A stretch of 48,695 bases of DNA from contig CALCCD010000065.1 of the NCBI GenBank assembly GCA_937899645.1, forward strand, positions 1-48,695. The letters run 5' to 3'. This stretch comes from an uncultured cyanobacterium (GTDB taxonomy: Bacteria > Cyanobacteriota > Cyanobacteriia > Cyanobacteriales > Geitlerinemataceae). Shown here one piece after another: positions 1 to 8,863 of this stretch. The notes beneath the pieces are model-generated. The model did not search any database. It worked only from the letters and a program-made list of their open reading frames with translations, and had not been told where the DNA came from. Within the stretch, counting starts at the first letter, position 1, and every line of letters begins with the position of its first letter. The translations under genes and the position numbers were made by a program.

Positions 1-212
1 GTTTCCCCCCCTTTATTCGTTCTATCTTGCCTGCCCGCTGCGCTTTGTTAGCGACCATATTATTACTTATTCGCTATATGCGGCCTGCTTTTTGGTCTGG
101 CCGCTTTTCGGGGAGTTTCAAGACGCGCGAGACTGCTGTCAGACTCTTGCGAGAAGCCGGACATGGCCTCTTGGTAACTTTCTGGTGGCCCCTCGATAGT
201 CTCTCTCGAATG
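1..212. other. No gene recognised at left edge
   Basis: This stretch lies downstream of the minus-strand secreted-protein gene. The reading frames crossing it are compositionally poor and resemble no family I know. A C7 run sits at about positions 5-11. No convincing hairpin terminator was found. Confidence 0.4.
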
Positions 213-839
213 CTAGTTGAACATCGCCATCACGCTATCGCTACCGCCGGTGTTGCAGGCGTAGAGTTCTTCGCTTTCAGCCGATGCGAAACCAGGGCAC
301 GTGCCATAGGTACAGGACGCTGCGGCCATGTAGGCATCGTAGTCTTGGTCTTTGATGCAGTTCGCCCAGGCTTCCGGGTCGGTCATCTCGCCGTAGTTCG
401 CGGGGACTTGTGCCGCACAGACGAGGGAGATCTTGACGCCGATCGCGCCGAAGCCACAGCCCGCGTCAATACTGCAACCGCCTTTCGAGTAAACTCCGAA
501 GCCGCTCGGGGGTGCACCGCTGCCGTCAACGCTCGCACCTCCGTTATTTAAGATGGAGATTTGGTCGGGATCTTCGAGAATTGAGAGCGGCGAGAGGCTA
601 AAGCCACCCACTTCGTAGGCCAGTGCCTGAACGATCGTGCTTTGGTTGCTGTCTAGGGTGACACCGTTCGAGGTGTCGTCACCGCCAAAGACGTGATAGA
701 CATCCTCGAGCTGCGAGTTCGCATCGATGCTGCTCGCGTCGTCGCCGCTACCGAAGATCAGTGCAGAAGCGGGGCTTGCCAGTAGGCCAGCGGTCATCGC
801 TGCCGCAGCGGTGAGTGTGGTAAGAAGTTGCTTTTTCAT
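213..839 (-). CDS. Secreted Cys-rich hypothetical protein
   Basis: I do not recognise the family. The start is placed at the ATG at 839 because it opens a textbook Sec signal peptide (MKKQLLTT followed by an Ala-rich core and an ASA cleavage site). The frame stays open upstream to 953, but that part would put 38 non-signal residues in front. The mature protein of roughly 185 residues is acidic. Seven cysteines lie in its C-terminal half, including GGCSIDAGC and ASCTYGTC, which suggests disulfide bonds after export. No catalytic motif is visible. The nearest upstream gene is the co-directional exonuclease, over 300 bp away, so it is probably transcribed alone. Confidence 0.7.
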   Translation of the reverse strand: MKKQLLTTLTAAAAMTAGLLASPASALIFGSGDDASSIDANSQLEDVYHVFGGDDTSNGVTLDSNQSTIVQALAYEVGGFSLSPLSILEDPDQISILNNGGASVDGSGAPPSGFGVYSKGGCSIDAGCGFGAIGVKISLVCAAQVPANYGEMTDPEAWANCIKDQDYDAYMAAASCTYGTCPGFASAESEELYACNTGGSDSVMAMFN

Positions 840-1174
840 GGTTGACGACAGATGAGAGAACTCGGGTCGGGGTAGCCAGGAGATCGTGAAAGATACGAGC
901 GCGGGTGATGAAGCGATGCGTCCCCATCTGAAGCTTGGTTTAAACGTTCGCAAACGTTAGCTCCGGACTCGATACTCGACCCTGCGAGGCTCTGTTTGAG
1001 GCAACTTCGCAGTGACGATGCGGTAAAAACCGCGATGGTGCGTATCTTTGATAAACATCCTATCCAGCTTCACGAGGTTTCCTCATGAAGAGTCGGTAAA
1101 GCTGATGGACTGTAGATATAGTTTCTGTAAAGTCTGGGCGAACTGCCGTGATTTCGATCGTCCTTCGGGCTGTT
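840..1174. other. Intergenic region, 335 bp
   Basis: This region separates the secreted-protein gene from the exonuclease, both on the minus strand, so it should carry the promoter of the former. Apart from the AAACGTT direct repeat annotated separately, I see no gene and no clear RNA structure. Confidence 0.4.
942..958. promoter_or_regulatory. Direct repeat AAACGTT, 10-bp period
   Basis: AAACGTT occurs at 942-948 and again at 952-958, one helical turn apart. Each copy contains the palindrome AACGTT. The pair lies about 105-120 bp upstream of the secreted-protein start at 839, a plausible place for an operator. No regulator is identified; this is a position-and-spacing argument only. Confidence 0.25.
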
Positions 1175-1750
1175 TTAGGACAGGCTACTGGCGAGTGCTA
1201 AGGCGATTTCGGAGATGTTGCGCGCATCGTCGAGACCGCGATGGTGCGTGCCGAGCAGGGGCAGGTTGAGGTGTTCGAGCGCGAGTGCCATCGGCCAAGG
1301 GCGGTTGGGATCGACGCGATCGGTGAAGACCTGCTTGAGATTTAGATGCTCGTCGGGGAAGGGGTACGGCAGGCGGTGAAACTTGCAGTCCTGTTTGAAC
1401 TGATACTTGTCGTACGCGCCCCAGGACGCGAAGCGAAACGGGCTCGGCAGCGCTGCGAACCAACTTGCAAATTCCGGCAAGACTTCGGGGAAGGTTGCGG
1501 CTGCGTCTACGCCTGCTTGGGTGATGGTCGTGAGCTGGCGACAGAAGTCGGTGAGTTGCGGGTGACGGACGGGACGCACGAAGCGCTGAAACTCGGCGAC
1601 GGTCTGGCGATCGTGTAAGTCCAGGTACACTGCGCCAATTTCGATAATTTCCGTGTGGCGGCGGGGGAAGCTGCGATCGTCGCAGCAGGTCGCTTCTACG
1701 TCGATAACAAGTAGATAGCGCTCTGACTGCTTCAAAGGCGAAAGGGTCAC
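1175..1750 (-). CDS. DEDDh-type 3'-5' exonuclease
   Basis: A 191-residue single-domain exonuclease of the RNase T/DnaQ superfamily, closest in look to the ERI1/KapD-like group that trims RNA 3' ends. All acidic and His ligands for two-metal catalysis are visible: Asp17 and Glu19 in VIDVEAT, Asp114 in WGAYDKYQF, and His170 with Asp175 in THHRGLDDARN, the Exo III motif of the DEDDh subclass. There is no polymerase or helicase domain. It ends well before the secreted-protein gene and starts 48 bp downstream of purM, so it could be co-transcribed with purM. The substrate (RNA or DNA) cannot be told from sequence. Confidence 0.88.
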   Translation of the reverse strand: MTLSPLKQSERYLLVIDVEATCCDDRSFPRRHTEIIEIGAVYLDLHDRQTVAEFQRFVRPVRHPQLTDFCRQLTTITQAGVDAAATFPEVLPEFASWFAALPSPFRFASWGAYDKYQFKQDCKFHRLPYPFPDEHLNLKQVFTDRVDPNRPWPMALALEHLNLPLLGTHHRGLDDARNISEIALALASSLS

Positions 1751-1798
1751 GAGTCAAGGCTCCAAGAAAGGCAAGGAGCGGGAGAATTGCCCGAACTC

Positions 1799-2836
1799 CT
1801 ACCGTTCCACCACCGGAATTCCTTCGACGGTTCCGGAACCGGCGATCGTCTCACCGATCTGCCACGCTGCGATTTCGCTGGCCGCGAGGGCGTCGAGGGT
1901 TGCCGTCGCGCGATCGGGCGCGACAAAGACAACAAAGCCGATACCCATATTGAAGGTGTCAAACATGTCAGCGGGGCTAACTTCGCCCGCCGCGGCGATC
2001 CACGGGAAGATGTCAGGGCGCGTCCAACTTTCGGGATCGACACGCACGGCCTGACCTTCTCCGAGGCAGCGCGGCAGGTTTTCCGGCAAACCGCCACCAG
2101 TGATATGCGCCATGGCGTGGATGTCGATCGCCGCATCGGTCAGCGCCTTGACGGCGGAAACGTAAATCTGAGTCGGGGCAATTAGCGCTTCGCCGAGAGT
2201 TTTGCCGGTGAGTGCCGCGGGCGTATCGCTCAGGGTGTGACCGCCGCGATCGAGGATGCGACGTACGAGGCTGAAACCGTTGCTGTGGACACCGGTGCTG
2301 GCGATACCGATCGCCACGTCACCGATCGTTAGCTTGGAGCCATCGAGCAGAGCGCTCTTCTCCGCGATGCCAACGCAGAATCCGGCCATATCGTATTCAC
2401 CGGGCGGATAAAAACCGGGCATCTCCGCCGTTTCGCCGCCGAGCAACGCGCAGCCCGCCTGCTTGCAACCGTCCGCGACGCCACGCACCACCGCTTCGAG
2501 GTGATCGGAGTCGAGTTTGCCGGTCGCCAGGTAGTCGAGGAAGTACAGCGGCTCGGCTCCAGAGGTCAGCACGTCGTTGGCGCACATCGCCACCAGGTCG
2601 ATGCCGACGGTGTCGTGCTTGTCGAGCTGCTGGGCGAGCTTGAGCTTCGTGCCGACGCCGTCGGTTCCCGAGACCAATACTGGCTGGGTGTAGCCACTGG
2701 GAATCTCAAAGCAGCCGCCAAAGCTGCCGAGACCGCCCAACACGCCGGGACGGTGAGTGCTTTGTACGAGGTCGCGAATGCGATCGACGAAGGCGCGTCC
2801 CGCCGCAATGTCCACACCAGCTTCACGGTAGTCCAT
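1799..2836 (-). CDS. purM: Phosphoribosylformylglycinamidine cyclo-ligase (AIR synthetase)
   Basis: PurM converts FGAM to AIR with ATP, the fifth step of de novo purine synthesis. The 345-residue length is normal. It begins [10 protein letters not shown], a hallmark PurM N-terminus, and carries the glycine-rich nucleotide-binding stretch [10 protein letters not shown], then [23 protein letters not shown] and the [13 protein letters not shown] segment near residue 245. The ATG at 2836 is preceded by AGGAG about 13 nt upstream. It is divergent from rlpA across a 577-bp gap and lies just upstream of the co-directional exonuclease. Nothing is missing. Confidence 0.97.
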   Translation of the reverse strand: MDYREAGVDIAAGRAFVDRIRDLVQSTHRPGVLGGLGSFGGCFEIPSGYTQPVLVSGTDGVGTKLKLAQQLDKHDTVGIDLVAMCANDVLTSGAEPLYFLDYLATGKLDSDHLEAVVRGVADGCKQAGCALLGGETAEMPGFYPPGEYDMAGFCVGIAEKSALLDGSKLTIGDVAIGIASTGVHSNGFSLVRRILDRGGHTLSDTPAALTGKTLGEALIAPTQIYVSAVKALTDAAIDIHAMAHITGGGLPENLPRCLGEGQAVRVDPESWTRPDIFPWIAAAGEVSPADMFDTFNMGIGFVVFVAPDRATATLDALAASEIAAWQIGETIAGSGTVEGIPVVER

Positions 2837-3413
2837 GAGAAACTCTTGCTCCTGAGCTTTCTATCTCTGGGCTTTTGCGCTTCGGCTCGATCGCGATCGG
2901 GGCTGCTCGATTTGGCCTGTCCCAGGGTCGGGCGAATTCTAGCGCGTTCTCGCGCGAAACTGCTGACAATGGTGCGATTCGGGCTGCGATCGGTCAAACT
3001 CATCGCACATATTGCAATCTTTTATACAAGACATCGACCGGTATGGAGGTCACAAAGTGGGACTTTGGGTATCCGTTGCCCGACGGTCGATCGCGGCGAT
3101 TGTTAAATTTCTGTAAATTTACGTGGCTCGTAAATGCAGTCTCGATTGAGGCTAGACACCACAAAAGTTCATGTTATTCTGTTGCAGCTTCCAAAAAAAG
3201 ACATGAAAACGGCCTGGGTTTGAATTGCTAGAAGCCTTGACAGTAAAGGGTTCTAGTCGCACTGAGGCGTTCGCCGTGGAGGGATGGCAGTACATGCTCG
3301 CTCTCCCGCAGAACTCAACTCAGCAATTCATGCTCGCCCCCTGTTTCACACTCGCGCTCGAAATGACGAGTTGCGCTGAGGCAGGGCTAGTAAGTGAAAA
3401 ACTTACCTATTAC
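2837..3413. other. Divergent purM/rlpA intergenic region
   Basis: This 577-bp gap separates two divergent genes and must hold both promoters. The open frame of rlpA runs back to 3225, but that part has no recognisable protein character. A 6-bp inverted repeat CTAGAA/TTCTAG lies at about 3229-3256 with TTGACA between the arms, and a hairpin abuts the rlpA start. No small gene is recognised. Confidence 0.4.
3390..3406 (+). promoter_or_regulatory. Hairpin just upstream of the rlpA start
   Basis: GTAAGT (3390-3395) and ACTTAC (3401-3406) form a perfect 6-bp stem with a GAAAA loop, ending 7 nt before the rlpA ATG at 3414. No Shine-Dalgarno sequence lies between hairpin and start. The stem occupies the place where one would sit, so it may influence translation initiation. 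The effect is inferred from position only. Confidence 0.35.
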
Positions 3414-4046
3414 ATGAACGCAAATTATTGGAGCGGCGCGATCGCCGCTGTTGCTCTCGCGGCCCCCATGCAGATTGCCTCTGCAAGCACGCCCGAACTG
3501 GCTCGCAACGCCGAAGCTAATAGCCCACTCGATCGCCCCACCCTTGCTAGTGCCGAAACGCGCGACTTGGAATCCGATCTCGGAGCCAGCGACGTTCCCC
3601 TCCTCGCCCGCGTGACCGAGTTCGCACTGCAACAGCCTTCTCCCGAACTTCCTCCGCTTCAGCACTTCCGCGAGTTCTTACTGGATGAATCCGGTCAGCT
3701 CGCTTATGTAGACACCACCGATCCCACTGAGGAAGAGACCTTCGAGGAAATCGTCGTCTATGAGAGCGGCGAAGCCTCCTGGTACGGCCCCGGCTTCGAT
3801 GGTAACTACACCGCCAACGGCGAAATCTACAACCAGTACGGCATCAGTGCGGCGCACCCGAGTCTGCCGTTCGGCACGGTCGTGCGCGTCACCAACGTCA
3901 GCAATGGCCGCAGCCTCGACGTACGCATCAACGATCGCGGCCCCTATGCCGGACGCCGCGTTATCGACCTGTCGCGTGGCGCAGCCGAAGAGCTGGGCGT
4001 TATCTCCAGTGGCGTCGCCTACGTTGAAATCTCGATCGTCGAGTAG
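3414..4046 (+). CDS. rlpA: RlpA-like double-psi beta-barrel protein, exported
   Basis: RlpA proteins act in the cell wall; some are lytic transglycosylases cutting peptidoglycan strands lacking stem peptides. The start is placed at ATG 3414 because it opens a signal peptide (MNANYWSGAI, hydrophobic core, SAS). The longer frame from 3225 adds 63 residues without export character. The first about 120 mature residues are a low-complexity acidic linker. The C-terminal 90 residues are the double-psi barrel: GEASWYGPGFDGNYTANGE, then HPSLPFGTVVRVTN and the conserved INDRGPYAGRRVIDLS. There is no SPOR domain, as in many cyanobacterial members. It precedes panC-cmk by 59 bp in the same direction. Confidence 0.9.
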   Translation: MNANYWSGAIAAVALAAPMQIASASTPELARNAEANSPLDRPTLASAETRDLESDLGASDVPLLARVTEFALQQPSPELPPLQHFREFLLDESGQLAYVDTTDPTEEETFEEIVVYESGEASWYGPGFDGNYTANGEIYNQYGISAAHPSLPFGTVVRVTNVSNGRSLDVRINDRGPYAGRRVIDLSRGAAEELGVISSGVAYVEISIVE

Positions 4047-4105
4047 CGCCTCTCCCGCCATCAGAACCATCGCGGTAAAGTTGCTGGGGTGAATCTGCCG
4101 AGGCC

Positions 4106-5659
4106 ATGTCGATGTCGATGCGTCTGCCTGCCGTTGTGACCGATACTGCCGCCCTGCGCGAATGGCGACGATCGCAGGTCGGCTCGCTCGGTTTCGTCCC
4201 GACGATGGGCAATCTCCATCGCGGCCATGCCAACCTAATCGAGCGAGCGAGCGCGGGGAACGACGTCGTTGCGGTCAGCATCTTCGTCAACCCGTTGCAG
4301 TTTTCGCCCACCGAGGATTTCGATCGCTACCCCCAGACTTTGGAGGCCGATCGTCAGCTCTGCGCGCAGCTCGGAGTCGATATTATTTTCGCGCCGACTC
4401 CGGCAGCCCTGGGCTTGATGGCACGGGCCGGTGGTGACCCTCAGCGCACTCGCGTCGTGCCACCCGAGTCGATGACCGTCGGGCTCTGCGGGCGATCGCG
4501 CCCCGGCCACTTCGAGGGCGTCACGACGATCGTGATGAAGCTGCTGAATCTATTACAGCCCGATCGCGCCTACTTCGGACGAAAAGACGCGCAGCAACTG
4601 GCCATCTTGCAGGCGATGGTGCGCGATCTCGACCTTCCCGTCACCATCGTGCCCTGCTCGGTCGTCCGCGAGCCGTCCGGCTTGGCCCTCAGCTCGCGCA
4701 ATCAGTACCTTCGCGACGCCGATCGCGAGCGGGTGGCGGTGCTGTTTCAGGCCTTGCAGCACGCTGAGGCTGCCGTTCGGGACGGAGAGCACGATGGCAC
4801 GGCACTAACCGACCGCGTGAGATTGCACTGTGCTACCGTACCCGAGCTGGATCTCGAATATGTCGAGCTGGTCGATCCGGTGTCACTCGCGCCGCTCGAT
4901 CGACTCGAACGTTCCGGCCTACTCGCCCTGGCCGCCTGCCTGGGATCTACTCGCCTTATCGACAACATCGTGCTGGAAACTCGCTCGCTCATTGTTATTG
5001 CCATCGACGGCCCCGCCGGGGCTGGAAAATCGACCGTGACGCGCGCTGTGGCCGATCGCCTCCGCCTGCTCTATCTCGACACCGGGGCAATGTATCGTGC
5101 AGCGACCTGGCTGGCGATGGATGCGGGCGTCAAGCTCGACGACGAAGCGGCGATCGCGAAGTTGGTCAACGACTGCGATCTCGACCTCCAGCCCCAGGAA
5201 AGCGGCGGCTGCACGGTGACGATGAACGACACGGACATCACTGCCGCGATTCGCACGCCCGAGGTGACGGCGAATGTCTCGACGGTAGCGGCACAAAAAG
5301 CCGTGCGGGAGTTTCTCGTGCGGCAACAGCAGGCATTCGGGGAGCGAGGCGGACTCGTGGCCGAAGGCCGCGATATGTGTACCTGCGTGTTTCCCAACGC
5401 CGAGGTCAAGATATTCCTAACGGCGACGCCTGCCGAACGCGCCCGTCGTCGCGCCCGCGACCTAGAAGCGCAGGGCTACGAGGTGGATTTGGAAAAACTG
5501 GAGGCGGAGATCGTCGAGCGCGATCGCAAGGACAGCACGCGGGAGATCGCGCCGCTACGGAAGGCGGAAGATGCGGTGGAGCTGGTGACAGACGGAATGA
5601 CGATCGAAGAGGTCATCGATCGCATTATCGATCTCGCCAATGACGCTCAAAGTGCCTAG
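4106..5659 (+). CDS. panC/cmk: Bifunctional pantoate-beta-alanine ligase / (d)CMP kinase
   Basis: A 517-residue fusion typical of cyanobacteria. Residues 1-290 are pantothenate synthetase, which joins pantoate and beta-alanine with ATP: the HIGH-like PTMGNLHRGH is at 32-41, FVNPLQF at 60-66, and the KMSKS-equivalent ALSSRNQYL ends at 202. Residues 295-517 are cytidylate kinase, phosphorylating CMP/dCMP: P-loop GPAGAGKST at 302-310, then LDTGAMYRA and the lid-region segment ATPAERARRRARD. Three in-frame ATGs lie at 4106, 4112 and 4118. GAGG at 4100-4103 is spaced better for 4112, so the true start may be 6 nt later. A strong hairpin terminator follows, shared with convergent ndk. Confidence 0.97.
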   Translation: MSMSMRLPAVVTDTAALREWRRSQVGSLGFVPTMGNLHRGHANLIERASAGNDVVAVSIFVNPLQFSPTEDFDRYPQTLEADRQLCAQLGVDIIFAPTPAALGLMARAGGDPQRTRVVPPESMTVGLCGRSRPGHFEGVTTIVMKLLNLLQPDRAYFGRKDAQQLAILQAMVRDLDLPVTIVPCSVVREPSGLALSSRNQYLRDADRERVAVLFQALQHAEAAVRDGEHDGTALTDRVRLHCATVPELDLEYVELVDPVSLAPLDRLERSGLLALAACLGSTRLIDNIVLETRSLIVIAIDGPAGAGKSTVTRAVADRLRLLYLDTGAMYRAATWLAMDAGVKLDDEAAIAKLVNDCDLDLQPQESGGCTVTMNDTDITAAIRTPEVTANVSTVAAQKAVREFLVRQQQAFGERGGLVAEGRDMCTCVFPNAEVKIFLTATPAERARRRARDLEAQGYEVDLEKLEAEIVERDRKDSTREIAPLRKAEDAVELVTDGMTIEEVIDRIIDLANDAQSA

Positions 5660-5683
5660 AGGCCAAACGTTTTAATCCAGACA

Positions 5684-5725
5684 GTAAGAAGCCGGACTTT
5701 CTAAATGAAAAGTCCGGCTTCTTAC
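5684..5725. terminator. Bidirectional terminator, 17-bp perfect stem
   Basis: GTAAGAAGCCGGACTTT (5684-5700) and its exact reverse complement (5709-5725) flank the 8-nt loop CTAAATGA. It lies between convergent panC-cmk and ndk, 24 bp after the first stop and 33 bp after the second. The T-rich end of each arm can serve either direction. Confidence 0.85.
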
Positions 5726-5758
5726 TTACCGAGCGTTAAGTTCTAGCTCGGACGAACC

Positions 5759-6205
5759 CTACTCGTAAATCCAAGGGGTCGCAGCGGGCTTCCACTCGAC
5801 GAGGTCTTCGCCGAACCACAGCGCGATCTCGCTTTGCGCCGTCTCGGGGGCGTCCGAACCGTGGATCAAGTTGCGACCGACATCGACGCCGTAGTCGCCG
5901 CGAATCGTGCCGGGAGCCGCGCTCAGCGGGTTGGTCGCGCCGATGATTTGACGCGAGCTGGCGATCGCGCCTTTGCCTTGCCACACCATTGCAACAACGG
6001 GGCTGGAGGTGATGAACTCGATCAGGCTACCGAAGAACGGACGCTCTTTGTGCACGCCGTAGTGCTTCTCGGCCAGCTCTTTGCTCACCGACATAAACTT
6101 CAGTCCGGCGAGGGTGAAGCCCTTTTGCTCGAAGCGTTTGATAACATCGCCGACGAGCCCGCGTTGAACGCCATCGGGCTTGATCATAATAAAGGTGCGT
6201 TCCAC
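5759..6205 (-). CDS. ndk: Nucleoside diphosphate kinase
   Basis: Ndk transfers the gamma phosphate of ATP to NDPs through a phosphohistidine. The 148-residue length is normal for the family. The N-terminus [19 protein letters not shown] is canonical, and the catalytic His115 sits in the signature [12 protein letters not shown]. The start codon is GTG at 6205, with a strong Shine-Dalgarno AAGGAGA ending 6 nt upstream. The gene is convergent with panC-cmk and shares its terminator. Both neighbours serve nucleotide supply (CMP kinase and NDP kinase). Confidence 0.98.
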   Translation of the reverse strand: MERTFIMIKPDGVQRGLVGDVIKRFEQKGFTLAGLKFMSVSKELAEKHYGVHKERPFFGSLIEFITSSPVVAMVWQGKGAIASSRQIIGATNPLSAAPGTIRGDYGVDVGRNLIHGSDAPETAQSEIALWFGEDLVEWKPAATPWIYE

Positions 6206-6329
6206 TAGCAGTCTCCTTGTGTGCGCGGGACTGAGACGCCGATGGGCGCGCCCAGCCTGCGCTACGAAAATTTACAAAACCAAGACTACCCGCAAACGCT
6301 AGTCATTTGACAGAAGAGAGGGTGAAATT

Positions 6330-7169
6330 ATGCGCGATCGCGCCCAACTGTGCTGGTACGACGGCGAGCGTTACGACGATGGCCGCTTCCCGATCGCGGC
6401 GAACGAGCCGGGGCTGATATTCGGTGCAACGGTTTTTTCGACGATGCGCGTCTACGGCGGCGGCTTCGACGATCCGCGGACGGCGTGGCCTGCTCACCGG
6501 CGGCGGCTGGAGGGCGCGATCGCGGCGTTTGGTTGGCCGCAGCCGAGTTGGGAGAGCATCGATCGCGGCTTAGAAACACTGCTGCCGCACTATCCGGTAC
6601 TGCGGGTGACGCTGTTTCCGGACGGTCGCGAGTTGGTTTCGGGGCGCTATCTGCCGGACGATTTGGCCGATATGCAGCGTGAGGGGATTGCGGTTTGGGT
6701 TGCGCCGTCCGATCGTCACGCTCGATCGTTGGCGGGGTACAAGACTGGCAACTATCTCGGGGCGTGGTCGGCGCTGCAAGCGGCGCGATCGCGCGGGCTG
6801 CGCGAGGCGATCTTGACGGACGAGTCGGGCAACTGGCTGGAAACGAGTACGGGCAATCTTTGGGGTTATCGCGACGGGGTTTGGCACACGCCGCCGACCG
6901 ACGGTTCGATTTTGCCGGGGATTGTTCGGCAGCGGATTCTCGACTCGTTGCGATCGCGGCAGATTTCCGTGGACGATCGCGAGCCTTGGACGCCGGAGCT
7001 GTGGCGCAGTTTCGAGGTCTTGGCGTACAGCAACAGCGGGGTTGAGGTTGTGCCGATCGTGCGTGTGGAGTTTGAGGCAGCGGCGGGCGATCGCGCTCCG
7101 ATTGCTTCTGAGGGGGGCGATCGGGGTCGGGTTCTGGCGGTGTTGCGCCAGCCGTTTGCGGAGGGTTAA
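6330..7169 (+). CDS. pabC: Class IV PLP aminotransferase, probable aminodeoxychorismate lyase
   Basis: Fold-type IV PLP enzymes include 4-amino-4-deoxychorismate lyase (folate pathway), branched-chain aminotransferase and D-amino acid transaminase. The 279-residue length fits. The PLP lysine is Lys138 in AGYKTGNYLGAW. The family segments ILTDESGNWLETSTGNLWG and the phosphate-binding GSILPGIVRQRIL are present. The general form (FGATVFSTMRVYGGG at the N-terminus) resembles cyanobacterial proteins annotated as PabC, but residues for substrate choice cannot be judged by eye. The start is ATG 6330 behind a GA-rich ribosome-binding stretch. It is divergent from ndk. No other folate gene is nearby. 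Confidence 0.8.
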   Translation: MRDRAQLCWYDGERYDDGRFPIAANEPGLIFGATVFSTMRVYGGGFDDPRTAWPAHRRRLEGAIAAFGWPQPSWESIDRGLETLLPHYPVLRVTLFPDGRELVSGRYLPDDLADMQREGIAVWVAPSDRHARSLAGYKTGNYLGAWSALQAARSRGLREAILTDESGNWLETSTGNLWGYRDGVWHTPPTDGSILPGIVRQRILDSLRSRQISVDDREPWTPELWRSFEVLAYSNSGVEVVPIVRVEFEAAAGDRAPIASEGGDRGRVLAVLRQPFAEG

Positions 7170-7216
7170 TCCCAAGGTTCGAGATAGCGCCCAGGGATAG
7201 TCGCGATCGAGCGAAG

Positions 7217-7250
7217 GCCGCACGTTCGACTACGCTCAGTGCTCTTTGGC
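7217..7250. repeat. Short dispersed repeat (TTCGACTACGCTCAGTGCTC type)
   Basis: This copy contains GTTCGACTACGCTCAGTGCT flanked by GCCGCAC and TTTGGC. Closely related copies occur at about 26517-26548, 26605-26629 (inverted) and 30973-31000 in this window, always between genes. It lies between pabC and the EAD1 gene. Confidence 0.7.
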
Positions 7251-7329
7251 TTTTTTCTGGGTTTCTCTGTCTGATTAAAATGGCACAGACTTCTTTTTTC
7301 GATCGCGCGATCGCAGGTGTTGGCAAGCG

Positions 7330-8733
7330 ATGACCCAACTGTCACCGGATGAATTTAAGGCGTTGCGCGAGGCGATCCAGTCGGCGTATCGATCGCGGGA
7401 CGATCTGAAGATCGTGGTGCGGGAGGAGTTGGGGGTGTTGCTGAATGAGATTGCGGGCGATCGAGATTCGCTGCGGGTGACGGTGGCGAATTTGATTGAG
7501 TGGGCGGAGGCCGAAGGCGAGCTACGGAATCTATTGCAGCGGCTACCGGCACGATCGGGGAATCCCAGGTTGCGAGAGGTTTGCGAGCAACTCTCGCAGC
7601 ATCGTAAACCTCGGCGCTCCAAGTCGCCGCGATCGTCAACTGCAACCGTGAAGCGGCGCAGGGTGCTGGCGGATTTTAGGAACTGGCTGATGTTTGGCGC
7701 GACGGGCTTAACGGGGTTTGTCGGGTCGCGATTTTTATCGGGGAGTCCGCCAGAGCCACCTGAAACGACTCAATCTCTTCCTGTTTCCGAGCCGTCTCCA
7801 ACCCCGAGCCCAAGTCCGAGCCCGACACCAACACCGCAACCGACGCCAACGCCGGAACCTACACCCGTACCAACGCCAGAAACGCCACAGCTTCAGAGTT
7901 TTAGTGCGGAGACGGTGACACTGGACGAGACGGGCAAGGTCATCGATCGCAAGGCGATCGCGGTGCGGTATTTCACCGAGCGGGTCGGAGATGCGGGGAT
8001 GGAGATGGTTCCGATTCAGGGCGGGACGTATTTGCGCGGGTCGCCGGAAGGTGAAGTGGGGGGATATGACGACGAAAAGCCGCAGTTTCGGGTGACGGTT
8101 CCAGATTTTTGGATGGGGCGCTATGCCGTGACGCAGGCGCAGTGGCGGGCGGTGGCGCAGTTGCCGAAGGTCGATCGAGACTTGAATGCCGATCCGTCGT
8201 ATTTCAAAGGCGATCGGCGTCCGGTCGAGCGGGTGAGTTGGGACGACGCCCAGGAGTTTTGTGCGCGGCTGTCACAGGCAATGGGAGCCACGTATCGACT
8301 ACCCAGTGAGGCGGAGTGGGAGTATGTCTGTCGTGCGGGAACGACGACGCCGTTTGCTCTTGGCGCAACCCTGACAACAGATTTTGCCAATTTTGATGGT
8401 GACAATTCGCCCTATGCCAATGCCCCGAAAGGTGAGGATCGAAACGAGACGATCGTTGTAGGAAATTTTCCGCCGAATGCTTGGGGTCTGTACGACATGC
8501 ATGGCAACGTTTGGGAGTGGTGCGAAGACGCCTGGAAGAATAATTACAACGGTGTGCCGGTGGATGGCAGCCCCTATATTGATAACAGTACAGAATATAG
8601 GCTGCTGCGCGGCGGCTCCTGGTACAGCAATCCGAGGTACTGCTGTTCTGCGGTTCGCCACTACATTTCGCGCGATATCCGCCTCGGCAACCTCGGTTTT
8701 CGTGTGGCGTGCGATGCCCCGAGTGCCCTTTAG
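7330..8733 (+). CDS. EAD1 - TM - Pro-rich linker - FGE-sulfatase domain protein
   Basis: A 467-residue four-part protein. Residues 1-85 form an all-helical effector-associated domain (EAD1): it keeps the pattern F+ALR...YR...L.IVV.EEL...L.EIA...L...V.NLIEWAE of that family and matches the N-terminus of the STAND ATPase at 42963. Residues around 115-137 form one membrane span. Residues 140-185 are a PTPTP-type linker. Residues 205-467 are a formylglycine-generating-enzyme/sulfatase-modifying fold: GGTYLRGSPEGE, WMGRYAVTQAQWRAV, YRLPSEAEWEYVCRAG, GNVWEWCEDAW and GGSWYSNPRYCC. Compared with true FGE, the first active-site Cys position is Ser and only the second Cys remains, so formylglycine formation is unlikely. 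Such EAD-FGE proteins are proposed effectors or binding modules in NTP-dependent conflict systems. Confidence 0.85.
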   Translation: MTQLSPDEFKALREAIQSAYRSRDDLKIVVREELGVLLNEIAGDRDSLRVTVANLIEWAEAEGELRNLLQRLPARSGNPRLREVCEQLSQHRKPRRSKSPRSSTATVKRRRVLADFRNWLMFGATGLTGFVGSRFLSGSPPEPPETTQSLPVSEPSPTPSPSPSPTPTPQPTPTPEPTPVPTPETPQLQSFSAETVTLDETGKVIDRKAIAVRYFTERVGDAGMEMVPIQGGTYLRGSPEGEVGGYDDEKPQFRVTVPDFWMGRYAVTQAQWRAVAQLPKVDRDLNADPSYFKGDRRPVERVSWDDAQEFCARLSQAMGATYRLPSEAEWEYVCRAGTTTPFALGATLTTDFANFDGDNSPYANAPKGEDRNETIVVGNFPPNAWGLYDMHGNVWEWCEDAWKNNYNGVPVDGSPYIDNSTEYRLLRGGSWYSNPRYCCSAVRHYISRDIRLGNLGFRVACDAPSAL

Positions 8734-8753
8734 CCCTTGTGTCCTTTGCTCTT

Positions 8754-8769
8754 GGGCGATTTTTCGCCC
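8754..8769 (+). terminator. Small hairpin after the EAD1-FGE gene
   Basis: GGGCGA (8754-8759) and TCGCCC (8764-8769) form a 6-bp stem with a TTTT loop, 20 bp after the EAD1-FGE stop, followed by a pyrimidine-rich stretch rather than a clean T tract. A weak terminator is plausible. Confidence 0.4.
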
Positions 8770-8863
8770 CTCTTTGCCCTTCCTTCCTCGCCGTGAGGCG
8801 ATCGATTTTTTCGGAAATTCCCACCCCACGAAAACTCAAGCCAAGCTCATACCTGCTCCCCCT

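Noticed and set aside
27-551. Plus-strand 174-codon open frame at the left end
   Set aside because: Antisense to the secreted Cys-rich protein, with no family resemblance and a composition expected of a shadow frame.
2875-3231. 118-codon frame between purM and rlpA
   Set aside because: No coding character and overlaps the purM leader; judged non-coding.
4747-5326. Open frames antisense to panC-cmk
   Set aside because: GC-rich shadows of the fusion gene; no ribosome-binding site or family match.
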